Source of the DNA: Albula goreensis
Taxonomy: Eukaryota > Chordata > Actinopteri > Albuliformes > Albulidae
DNA length: 64,000 nucleotides
Direction: 5' to 3'
Assembly: GCA_022829145.1 (NCBI GenBank)
Contig: CM040755.1
Location: 12,587,063 to 12,651,062 of the forward strand
Position numbers and translations under genes: made by a program. This document shows, in pieces, positions 34,521 through 46,640 of this stretch; position 1 is the first letter of the stretch; every line of letters starts with the position of its first letter. The notes beneath the pieces were generated by a model, which did no database searches, had not been told where the DNA came from, and was given only the letters and a program-made list of their open reading frames with translations.

Positions 34521-36640
34521 GGTGGCCTCTTTCTACAATAGAGCACAGTTAATTGGAGCCAGTTTGCTGTGAATAGGTTAGAAAGCTAGCACATACAGAT
34601 ATGACATACATTATGACTGGTTATTGTTGAGAAGCCTTGTGGTCTTGCTATTGTCCTGCACTGGAAGGGTGCTGTGCCAACTGTTGCATGTTGCACAAAA
34701 GCGACTCTTCAGGGAAAACTGAATCACACAAAAAGAAATAAACATGGAAGTTGTCTGTCTTCAGTTAGTCTGAACATTAATGTGTCTATTCGTTTTCCTT
34801 AACCAACCTTCATTCATGTCACATTTCTGTTTTGCACAGGGCAGTTTTACATTTTATTTTAAGTGATCACCTTTTATTACCACTTGGCTGAATGCACCTC
34901 AGAGTTAAAGCTAATTTATATTGCCAAATAATGGCTACTTTGGGGTTTTCCTTTGCATTTTCTGTACTGCTTACACTGGTGTGGAGATATTTTGATGGGA
35001 ACTTAAAAGATGGGCCAGTTTTGCAAGATGTGTATGCACGCTGAAAATCCTAATATACAGAGAACATGCAGCATTTGAGAAGAGACTCTGTGTGTACTAC
35101 TCTGATGGAGATGGCATGAAGTGTCTGGTCCTGAATCTAGATCCCTTTGTTTACACTCCCAAAGAATCTCTTTTCATGTAACATCTCTTACATCTAGTGT
35201 GAAAAGTGAAATCTTTTAGCCACCTTTTCCAGTGTAAATAAGTCCTTAAAGACTAAACATGCTGTGGACAGGTTTAATGGTGGCCCAATGGCATTTAGTG
35301 AGATGCTTCATTTGGGCTCTGGAGAAAAGGCACAGCCCAGACCCGAGCTGCAGGCTGCAAATGTCACCGTTCCTGTCTGCCTCTGTGAGCATTTGCTCAC
35401 GTCTCCTTGTGTCTGAGCATGTCTCGGGCTGCTGGCCATGGGCCTGCGCCTTGATTACCTCTGTGCGTGTGTGTGTATCTGTGTGGAGATGCTATCTGTA
35501 GGCTGACTGAGTGAGGGGTAAGGTATGGCTGGGAAAAGGGGCAAAGCAAAGCTGTCTCCCCTAAATGGTCCTCAAAACAAACAAAATAGTATGTGTGTAA
35601 AGTTATGCTCGGGAGAGCTCTTTTTGAAGCCTTTCTGTACTCCACACTGTTCATGCTGCACATTTAACCTGGAAAACTTCAAAATAATCCCAGGTTCACC
35701 AGTAAATACTAGTTATTACAAAACACTGTAATAGCTGGTATTTGGATCCTTAAGTTATTCACCTGCCTGGAATCCCCATATATCCATTTATTTTGAGCAA
35801 TATGTGGTTGCTTTTGTAATTACCAGACACCTAGATTTGTGGTCTTCCAATCTGACAAGGGTTGACACATTCTGAACACGTTTCTCTATGTGGATGACAA
35901 AACCCTGGCCAGATCTATCACAAAGAAATATATCCATTGTTGCTATAATGTTGCTATTATTGTAAATGATACATTTACATATGTTATATTAATGTATACA
36001 TTTTGTTTTCTTGTTTTTTTTCTGAAGGGAAGTGGCTGATGTCCGTGACTGTTGATGGCATGGAAACAGGGAATCGATTGACAGGTGTCAGTCCTGGTGC
36101 TTGAGCCTTTGCAGCCATGCCTCGCCCACCTTGTGTAAGCCTCTGAGGTCACAGCGCTGGATGATCACTTTCAGGTACATTTCTATGACTGTTGTTGATG
36201 CATTCCCAGGGAACACAGAGCTAACAGTTTGGTATTGCAGTGAATGACTCAGCTGCAGCAAATGAATTGTTCTCCTTTCTGCTAAAGAATTCACTTGCCT
36301 TTAATACTGAAATCATGGTATTTAGTTCCTCTACTACAGTTTACCCCTGTGCGGCACTAATTCATCTCAGCCACAGGTAGCTAACGTGGTACTAAGACAT
36401 TTACCTCTGTTCTCTCGTTCTAGCAATTTATAAGCACTCCACTTGGGCACTACACACATATACAGAGTTTTTAATCAAACAAATAATACATCTGCCTGAC
36501 TGTAGTTTCATGAAGCTTGCATTCCTTATACTTTGAGCTGTTTGCTGCTTGAGTATAACGTTTTTAGCTTGGCTGTCCTATAGTTCTAACTTTAGTTTTC
36601 AGGGGTTTGGGCAAACAGAGGGTGCGTGATCTGCTATTAA
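34521..36640. other. Intergenic sequence
   Basis: AT-rich. A GC-richer patch lies at 35320-35500 and a short TG run near 35465-35483. Nothing coding is supported. Confidence 0.4.
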
Positions 36641-36649
36641 ATGCAGGCG

Positions 36650-37240
36650 TGTGATTTCCAGCCTTCAGAGAGACAGTGGTCTGTGAACTGGGCTCTAACT
36701 GTTTGGCCTAATCAATAAAAATGTCAGCCCTAAATGTTACACAAGGTCAGAGAGTTCCCAAACGAGGTCTTTGAGAAAAACGCACGCGCCTTCTCTCCCA
36801 ATCTTCAATCTATTGCTATTGGAAAGCAGTCCGAGGTCAGCGCACTCCCGTGCCTACCGTTAATTTACCACCAGGTGTCAACACAGTTTGGCTTTCTCTA
36901 ACTTTCCTTCATTTATTTTTCTCCTGCCATCCTCCCTAGTTTCCTCCTTTTTCTCTTTTTTTGAAAAGTCTGTTTTCTTATTCGTCAACTGTGGGGGAAA
37001 GTTTGTTGGAGTTATTTTTGGTTCTGGCCAGAGCAATTAGGTGACCGTCATCCTTCTAATTCATTGGGAAGGAGCTGATTCCTGCGGCAGGGGAAGGCTG
37101 TGTGATTTAAAGCTGTCCCTGAGAAGCTGAAGCTCATTGTGTGTCTCTGTACAAGGCTTTGGCAAAGCAGAAACTGCTGTAATGTAGAGATTCTGTCATT
37201 TCCAGAGCTGTCAGACAACTCTGCAGTTGTGACCATGGCC
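36650..37240. promoter_or_regulatory. Candidate enhancer-like island
   Basis: Contains a CpG patch (ACGCACGCGCC), homeodomain-type words (CGTTAATTTACC, CCTAATCAATAA, GCAATTAGGTGACC) and a one-mismatch CTCF-like word CCACCAGGTGTCA at 36868-36880. No coding support. Confidence 0.35.
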
Positions 37241-39889
37241 TTCATAAAGTTCAGGACTCAAACCATATGTGAAAGGCATTCCTGTCTGAAAAGCTAAATA
37301 ATACAAATTTGCTCTTTTGTATTCTGTGAGATTCAAGCCATTCATTCATTCATGCGTCTTGGCAGTTAATGCCTTCCTCAGAAACATCGGCACAGAGGTG
37401 GCGAAGTGAGATTATTCTAAAAAGCGGTGTGAGTAGCATTTAACACAGTCTTCTTTGTATTTTCAGTTCTGTACTCCATTACCTCGTCATTACAAGGGTC
37501 TTTCACTGTTCATCTTTTACTACTGTATATCTTGTACTCTCAGGGTCATGCAAGTGGATAACACTCATTCTTTTAAAGCCATGTTCAAATGGTTGTTATG
37601 GAAACTGAAATAGATCCATTTTATTTTGTTGGCTTTGTTAGATCGCAGGAGCTTAGCTGTCTGCTATATGCAGTGCCGCTAGTTATTTGACTAAAACTGT
37701 AAACTTTAGCAACCACCATGTTAGGTTATGGCATTTTTTTTTTTGAGTTGATGTTTCGTTCAGTGTTGGTCTTTTCTTTTGACTTTGGCATTGATCTGTC
37801 TTACGTTGTTCTGATGTCAGTAACTGATCAGTAATGGAAAATAGTTCATATTTATATTTACTAAATTTTGCCACAAAAGCACATAAAAACATGGAAACAG
37901 ATGATTGACTATTTCAGATAAAGGTCACAAATGCAAATTCAAATGGTTGAATAATTGCATGCGTTATTAGGGGGGTTTTAAAGCTTTTGTGATAAGCACA
38001 CTTGTTGATATGCTGTTACTGCTTCCTATTCATATCTGCCCCATGTTAAGCAACTGAATTTTAAATGTCACAGCGATAAGCCTTAATTTAGACCCTCCTA
38101 TTAAGTATTAAGTATTTCCTGCCTTTTTAAGGGCACTCTTTGCTTAAATTATGTAAGGATCATTTGCTAAAATAGCACAGCCTGCTAGCTATTGACAGAG
38201 ATTTCCTATCAGTATAGTTTCTGAGGACCAGCTGTTGTGATGTAGGCATGGGGCAGTGTGTCTATGTGTACAATGTGTACACAAGATTCAGAAAATCTTC
38301 ATATCCAGCTATGATAAGATATATGCTACTCTACTATGATTAGGGTAAATATGTCAAATACTTACAATTTACCTTTGAATGCATGAAACCAGAATGGGGT
38401 CTGCACATAGTTACTGAAAGTTCTCATTAACACAAATTATTTTAGGTGTGTTTTATTTTGAAAATTTTAGGCTAGTGAGTCACCACTTTACCAACCCACC
38501 CCTGCACAAAGAACAATGCAGCACAGATATTCCACTGACCCAGTTTTCAACCGTACAATCCATACAGTACTGTATGATGCCAAGAGCCATATCTGTTTTG
38601 GACAGCTGGTAGCCTACAGGTGACTGACACACCATTGGGAGGAGAAAATTGGAAACCACCTTACAGTTGGCAAGTTTGAGACAACTGTGTCCAACTTAGC
38701 TCAACCCTGTAATGCCTGCAGCAACAAAGCCCAACTTGTCCTGGTAATAAACGGCTTTGCCACTTGGGGGCCCATAATGCATATCTTTGTTTGAACTGAT
38801 TCTTGTCCATCTTTGTGTTGCTTCACAGCACACACTGCAAACAGAAAGACAAAATGTTTGCGTTGATTAATTGATGATGGCCATATAGTAATCTACAGGT
38901 TTGCTAATTTCTGAGCAACCACTAATGTCTGTATTCTGCCTGTTTGCTCTGCCTAGATTAAATACCTTAATCAGATTATTATCAGTTAAAACATGACATT
39001 TACAACTATGTGCCATAAAGCTGCATAGGTCAATCAATAGTGACATATGATGTGATGTCAACTTTTCGTATCGCACTCAGGTTGGAGGAAATGGTTTCGT
39101 TCAAACAAATCAAGATGATTTGGCCCTATTTCTTACAGAGGGGCAATAGGAGGACCTCTGTGATCATCATTGATTATTCTGCATTTTGTATTCATCTGCC
39201 AGCTTAAAACAAGCTCAGGGAAGAGTCTAGGATCTAACTCTGATTATCCAATATGTACCATAGAGTTATTTCACTTTATTAAGAGCTGTCAAATTATTTT
39301 ACTTTATTAAGGAGGGTACATAATATTTAGATTCAATAGTTCAAACATGCAGAATTAGGGTCTTCAGAAAAATCATGGTGTTTTTGCACCTTCAATTTTT
39401 ATTGAAAAAGTTTACACACAAAACTAATGGGATACTGCAGAAACATCACCATTGCAATGGAAAAACAACATTGCTTGCAAATACACATTTTTTACAGTTG
39501 CTTTCAACTTTAACAGAGGGCTTTGATCAGTGCCGATATTTTTTTTAAAGGGATTATATTAAAAATAACTGAGAAGCTTAATACTATGTTAAGTCTATAG
39601 CATGTCTGAATAAGAGACTGAAGCCTGTAACCCTTTATGTTTGAGTTTATACCTAGCACAACCCTTTGGTGGAGTCCATAATAATATCTAGCAATGTGAC
39701 AAAATGCCCCTGAAAACTAAAATGCTGGAAAATATTGGCAAATATTAATTAAATTAAATCCAAGCGTAAATGGTTACTTTCCATTATCAACATTTTTCTT
39801 GTTCTGTATGCCAGCACTGTATTTGGGTTATTGGAGCTGCAGATATGTAATGCTTTCATTTCGACCCCTTTGTCCTTGCATATTTGAGT
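37241..39889. other. Intergenic sequence, nothing recognised
   Basis: AT-rich with short homopolymers only. Confidence 0.45.
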
Positions 39890-40270
39890 GATTTACAGTG
39901 GCTATCACTGGCCCCTCCTCGCCTCTCTCCAGACCGTTGGTCAGAATGATGTTTTGAGTGGGCGAGCGTGGCCTGTCCCATAAATTCTGCTGGTGCCTCT
40001 TTTTTATGCGCTGGAGGCAAGCGCAGAGCCGAGGTCAAGGTCAGAGAGGTCACTGGTCCCTTTCTAAAGCCACTCTCCATAGCCTGGAGGTCTGGCAGCC
40101 TGTGCGGCTCATTACGGCCTTATTAATCGGCTCAGGACCCAAACTTTCCATCCAGGACATAATGAAAGACCCAATGAAATCTGATTCTGAGGACTTATCA
40201 TGTGTGTGTCCGTACGGTAGAGCCGTTTCACATTTCTCTGCCTGTGGTTTCTCTGGGGCTGTCTGAATGC
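39890..40270. promoter_or_regulatory. Candidate enhancer-like island
   Basis: A GC-rich block in AT-rich DNA with TTTTTTATGCGCTGG, CCTTATTAATCGG and GAGGTCAAGGTCAGAG (nuclear-receptor-like half sites). Open frames occur on both strands with no splice logic, so a non-coding role is more likely. Confidence 0.35.
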
Positions 40271-42190
40271 TTGCTTGCAGATGACATATTTAACCCAGAG
40301 ATGATGTTGATTGTTTTGTGGACCAGAAAATAGGTCTCCTTAGACAGTAAAAACTACATTTTGAATTAACTCAGGAACTAAAATATATCCAAAGCAACTA
40401 ACATAGTTCATATTTTATTTATTATTCATCGACATCACTGGATATTTACTTAGGCAACCCATATTCAAACTGGTCTGATTATGGTCTCATTCTGGTTAGG
40501 AGTACCATTGTGTAAGCTCCCATCCACACCAATGCAGATGATATAGTCTGATCATCAACAATAAATGAACAATTGTTCCCATATCAACTGTTCAAAGGGC
40601 CAGTGTAATGCAGTGTTTCTCTGTAGAGTGTTTCTAAAATATTAATTTGACTGGTCTGGCAGTTGGTAAGTAGTGGTACTTTTTCCACATAATTTGAATA
40701 CAGTTGGCAAAACACTATACACAAGATGAAGAGGGAGAGTAAAAATGTTCTGGGGTGACTGTGCCAAGTTCTTTTGATGCTAACTGCTTTGGAATTATAT
40801 TACTTACTAGAATAATAATTATAGGATAACAAGGGAAGCTACAGCAAGTCATTTTCGTAAGGACATCCCTTACATTGAATATTTTTTTCTGACAACAATA
40901 TTTTCATGCTGTGGCATATTGACATATGTTTAAAGACCTGTAGAAGAAGACCTGTATATTGTGCTGAATAGAGTACAACAATAATATGCAAGAATAATAA
41001 TTGTACTGTAACATTTCAATATGCAATTGTCACTTATATATTATACAGATGTGTCTGTTTAAAATGACCAGCACCAAGCATAAATTCTAAATATGTGATA
41101 AATGTCCAAAGAGGATTGTTATTGATCTGGTTTACAGTCAATCAATGGCTTTGAGTGGTAGGTAAAGCACAATAAAATAACAGCGTAAAGTCAAGGCATC
41201 CTCAGTGACACTGGAAAGGAGGGCAGTGGTGAAAACACGTGTTAATTAAGCCTACTGACTGTGGAAAGAAACCAAATTTTGGCCGTATAAATGCAGAAAT
41301 TTACATCATGCCTCCCTTCACAGAGAGCTGAGCAGAGTGAGCAAGATGGCGGCCCAAGCATTAAGGTCGCTGCCATCACTTATCACTAGCAGCACAGAGA
41401 AAAGGGCTATTGGCGTGTCAGCCTTATAATTACATATTCTTTTTCAGTAAGATTTCACTTTATGCTTTGTATGGGGTCAAGGATGCAGCTGAAGATGGTA
41501 GTTATATGTGCTGGTTCTGTGTGGCCAGATTTTGAAACATCAATGGGTTTTTTTTTAATATCCACCGAAAAAGCTGCTAATCCAGACCTTTGAATCATTT
41601 GAAGTTGAAACTGATATAAAAGCAAGACTATTCATATATTCTTTAATTTCTCTAAATTCTTGATACAGAGATCCTGATTCTCTGGTTATGTTATAAAAAA
41701 TATGATATACTCAGGGAATGCTACATACAATTTTACAGACCTTAAAATATATTCTTTATATTCAAACTATTTTTAAATGCACGGATATGTTTGTAATCTC
41801 TGTCAAAATGAATGTGGGATTCCTCAAACACCTGAGGTTCAGTCACTGTGACTCTTCTCTTACATACTATATCATTGGTCCTTCCTCTTGATTCTTATTT
41901 AAATATTTTTTATTGATAGGTTTTTATTTTTACATTTATTATACATTTTTATATTAGTAATAATTTGAGCACATTACCTTATTTCCTCAAGTTAAGAATA
42001 ACATGAGTTTTGCCATTAGTTTTATTGTTAAGATTCTCCCAAGTGATGATGGTAATTGAACAAATCACAGTGTTTTACTAAAATAAAAATTAGTCGTATT
42101 CATGGAATGTTATTTGTGTCAGTAAATACATGCATTTTTGCGATGACATCCACATAATCACACAGAATGCATGGTGTGTTTCTTCTGAAG
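40271..42190. other. Intergenic sequence with a YY1-like start context
   Basis: AT-rich. The one notable site is GCAAGATGGCGGCCC at 41341-41355, which fits the YY1 motif and also starts a 27-codon frame at 41346. Confidence 0.4.
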
Positions 42191-42194
42191 CTGG

Positions 42195-42445
42195 TGTCTC
42201 TCTATTCTGCATGTCCGTGTGTCTTATGCAGGCTGTAGGCAGATGCAGTGCAGAGGAAGTGGCCACAGCAAGGCTGTGCTCCTGTAATCAATCTCAAGCA
42301 GTTCTAATTGATCCAGAGCCTCCCACAGCCGCGGATGAGGAGCGAGGCCTAGCCATCTGCATAGGAGCCGTTCTACAGACCGCAGCCTGGCCACAGCTCC
42401 TGAGCTCCCTGCCCACGCACCTAATGTCTCCAGGAACCAGCAAGG
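42195..42445. promoter_or_regulatory. Candidate enhancer-like island
   Basis: A GC-rich block with GTAATCAATCTC, TTCTAATTGATCC and CCGCGGATGAGG. An open plus frame crosses it, but splice signals and recognisable protein features are missing. Confidence 0.3.
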
Positions 42446-42539
42446 TAGGCGCTTTGTCTCTTATTACGTTCAAGAGCTTGGGTTTGATTTCCGCTCTTGA
42501 ATGGCCAGGTAAAGGAATGATGCTGAGTATGTAATGCAC

Positions 42540-42832
42540 ACATGCAAATGTATATAATGTCCACACACACATACATACACGTGTGTGTGTGCATCAATGC
42601 ATACACACACATACACACAGCCCAGTGTGCGGTCATAAACACATTCAGAGAAACATGAACAGAGACAACACACACACACACACGTGCACAGATGCACACA
42701 AACTCACACACACACACGCACACACGTGCACACACAGGCACAGGTGCACACACACACAAACACACACACACACATGAACGCACACGTGCACGAACAGGCA
42801 CAGATGCACACACACTCACACACACACACAGT
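42540..42832. repeat. Compound CA/TG array
   Basis: About 290 bp of CA repeats broken by GTGCA and CACGTG-type words. The alternating purine-pyrimidine pattern could favour Z-DNA. Long Cys/Val or His/Thr frames here are artefacts. Confidence 0.9.
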
Positions 42833-45800
42833 TCAGGAGTGGCTGTGAGTGGATCAATACACTCCCTCTGGCCCTAGCCTGAATCACTGCAGTTCTGTGC
42901 TCACCATTGTTATTGCCAATGTCGCTTCTGCTTGCAAATTGTGGGTCTGAATGTGGCCTTTTGGTTTATTAATTTTCATAAAGAAATGAGTGTTTTCATG
43001 TTAACAGGTGAATGGGGCAATGTTTCTTGTTGACTTTATGTCCTTGGTGGTCACCATACAACAAATCAGACGAGGCTGGGTTAGACTGGCCTGTGAAACA
43101 AGATCTGCATTGTGTCTATCTGTAAAATGTATAGCAGAGGCTCGGTTTTCAAGTTAGTGTTATTATTGCAGCATTAAAGGCTCATTATCAGATCAATAAA
43201 TAAAACAGGTATCAAATGATTTTGTGAATCTTTGGTGAGCAATAGAATGATAGAACAAAGAATATCAGAACTGTATACATATCAAAACAAACATTAGCTA
43301 TAACCTGATGTAAGCTGACTCTGTGATCTGATTTCATTGTGTAGGTTGTATTCAAATTGTAACTTTTGGCAAGGTAACCGTAAGCATATCTTGGGCTGTC
43401 ACCTCACCTGCACATACTTTTATATTTTTCTGTGCCTCTGTTAAATTCAGATTTTCATGTGTAAATAGACTGAAATAAACATTCAGTAGGAGTTAAAATT
43501 GGATTATTCGATTTGGATACTAAATGTAATAAATATAAATTCAATAATTTAATGAATATAATTTAATAAATAACTTTCTTTTTAATGAAAATATTTTTTC
43601 ATATGGAATTATTGCTGTTGGAATTAATAATTCATGGTTCAAAACAGTAACTTTCATAAAAACTTTCATAATTGATAAAAAAGTATTTATCAGTTTCATA
43701 TTCTAGTTAATATTCTAGTAATGTTCCAACTGATGTTGTGTTGTTACAGTGAGAAAAAAGTGTATTAATGAGTTCAGCAGTCATCTGAAGGATATTTTAC
43801 TATTGTACTACTATTTATTTGAATTAAACTTGAGGACAGAACTCTTCTTTAGGGGTTATTTATGGATCAAGGGAGAGACTGACGTGTTTGTTGGTTTAAT
43901 GGGTATGTCCTCAAAAAGAGTTCTCTCGGAATGGTACGGCCAGGGCTTGGATTTCACAGATTCTTTCTTTTCCTTATGGAATAAAACTCAGCATTGTCCA
44001 TATCTATGTGTTTGTTTGGAGTTATCCATACGTGTTTTTGATGACAGTGTATTTGTTATTATGTTTTAACTGCACAAATATGTTAATGTTTCATTGTTGC
44101 ACATTATTGATTTCAGCTTGTAAGTAATGGGAATTGTAGTGATTATAAGTAATCAATATTGCTCTTCATTTGTTTCATTCCAAATGTAAAATCTGCAGAT
44201 GCTCAATATTCCTGTTCGGTACTCGATAAGAAAATCAAACAGCTTTGTTTGTTCTGATCATAACGTAAAGCACAATTGTTAGTGTAATATATATATATAT
44301 ACACCAGCCACAATCACAAATCACACTGACGATTTTTACAACATATTTTCTACCTCTGTGACTATGAAGCAACAATGACAACAAAACTGAAACAGATTTA
44401 CATTTCAGTTTAGTCTTTCCTCATAATTCATATGAAAAAATGTTCACCACATAGTAGAAACCATTTTGTCCACTGGGGCTAATCTATAAAAAGCATTACA
44501 AAACATTTACAAATAAAAAACATTAGATATTGTTTTTGTTTAAAAGGAACAGATACAAGGCACATGAATTTGTCAAACCCTAAGGGAAAATAAATAACTG
44601 AATCATTCATTTCCTTAACGACTCCACCATCCTGGTGCATCCTGTGATTGGGTTTTGTCGTAAGCAGTGTCCATACCATGGCTGTGGTGAGCGTCCTTAG
44701 CTGGCAGATGGTGAAATGCCAGGGCGCTGACACAGAACCTGATCCAACCATTATTACCTTATCAGCAAAGACTAGTCCTCCCCTGATACTTAACAGCATT
44801 GATTGAAGTTCACAGCCAAGAGGATGCTTCCTTGTGCATACAGCTATATACGCATATAGATGTACTGTGTACCGTATGCAGACAAACGGCCATTTCAAAG
44901 TCCAATCTAATGTACAGTTTTTGAAATTCTGTGTCTTTTTTTAATTGAAAAAGCTAAGACACATTCTCTTCATTAAAGTTTATTGGCCTGAGTTGTTTGT
45001 CGGATGTTTTGGTCTGATTGTGACTAATATATAGCATTTCTGCCATCCTCCTTACACTGTCGCGTGAACATACTCACGCAAACCTGCTGAGCCGCATTGT
45101 CCACAGATCCTTTCAACGTACCAAGCACAGAAACTAGCTCTTTTTACAGCGATGAAAGCTGCTATTGCAGCTTCTAATCTGTATGAGGACAACCGTTTTA
45201 AAGCTCATTATAACATATCTCTCACTGTGGTTAAATTGCAATCAATAAGTTAGCCTCTGTGGTTTGCCACTCAGTTAAATGGGAGTTTTTCAAAATCTCA
45301 AGAAAGTGTTGATTACTTTTTTTTCTGTGTATCCCCAGAGCAAAATAACCAGGAAACTATTATTTCTGTCTATGTGTCAACCGTGAATACTACAGGTAAT
45401 TATTACAATTTGCAGTCATTGTTTCTTGTACATATTTTGGAAAGGTTTGCAAGACATAGAAGTGCTTTTTGGAATAATTGTCATTATTGCATTAACTGTA
45501 ATCTTACCCTATTTAGGATTCTGTATCTAGGAATATATTACTACTTATTCTAAAGATAAAATAATGATAATGAAATCACTCACTTTGAAATATGTCAATT
45601 TAGCTGTTTGGAATTAAATTGTTTGTGAAAAGAAACATTATTTCCCACACCTTTATTTTGCAGCTTGCTTCATGAGAGCTTAAAGCCAGGGCAACAAATG
45701 TGAGAAATGTGCTGAAATTACTGCACACTTTATGCAATATACACAATAGGCCACACTAACTCCTCATAAATCTTTAGTCTACACTAAATAACAGTGATAC

Positions 45801-46180
45801 AAATGTCAGTAGTAACAAGAATATATGTTCATTTTTTTAAAGCAATGGTCATAAATGAAATCATTTTTTTATTTTATATGTCCTGCTTTGGCCAAATTAG
45901 AACAAGTGTTTTTTTCTTTCATTTTGTTATTATTAGTTAGTGGTCTATTGCATTTTGCCAAACAGAATGGTTTTATAAATACTCTGAACATTATTGGAAA
46001 ATACGTCCTTCTGTGAATATCAATATGTGGAATGCAGGTTTTTTAGAAAATCTGATTAGTGGAAATATGTATATTGGATGGACAGAGGAGGATGGTAGAG
46101 ACTTCATTTATAAATCATAGTATTTTAAGTATGGGCACAGTTCAAAGGAATGATTTTTCCAGCACTGCATAAATAATCTC
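42833..46180. other. Intergenic sequence, nothing recognised
   Basis: Very AT-rich, with an AT run near 44288-44300. No exon or repeat family is supported. Confidence 0.45.
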
Positions 46181-46189
46181 TTCTTGAAT

Positions 46190-46640
46190 GTTTCCTATAC
46201 GTGCTTTTGTTCAGGTGTGTGGCATAATGCACCCTGGCAAGTTCAAAGTGAATGAGCGGGTTCATGACTTTGTTTTTTTTTTTGGGACATCCCTCTGTCC
46301 CTCATTAGAACTTCAAAGAATTTCCAGCGCGGAATCGTTTGTCCCTGCTCAGAATCTGAGGCACAGAGGAAGAATGGGCAGATTTCACGCCGCTCCACTG
46401 ACCGCGCGTGTCTCATTGTCCCGCACGTGCTGGGGTAAGGGGGCCCCGTGTCCCCTCCACCCCGCGTGACAAATTCACTTGTCACAGCGTGCATGCTCAT
46501 TATGGAAAGTTTGCGCACCTCAAAAGGAAGAGGCGGGGGAAGTGGGATAGGGAGGGACACACTTTGAGACTTTAAAGGAAGATCCTCCTGGCCTCCCTGC
46601 CCAGGCTGATCCTCACCCACACACCTGATGCGCTGTAGAG
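46190..46640. promoter_or_regulatory. CpG-richer candidate regulatory island
   Basis: The CpG cluster at 46330-46530 includes CACGCCGCTCC, ACCGCGCGTGTC and an E-box CACGTG at 46424-46429. It stands out from the AT-rich flanks. A 208-codon minus frame crosses it, but it reads into low-complexity sequence at its start and shows no domain. Confidence 0.4.

Noticed and set aside
42421-42825. Cys/Val-rich 134-codon minus frame
   Set aside because: Translation of the CA/TG microsatellite.
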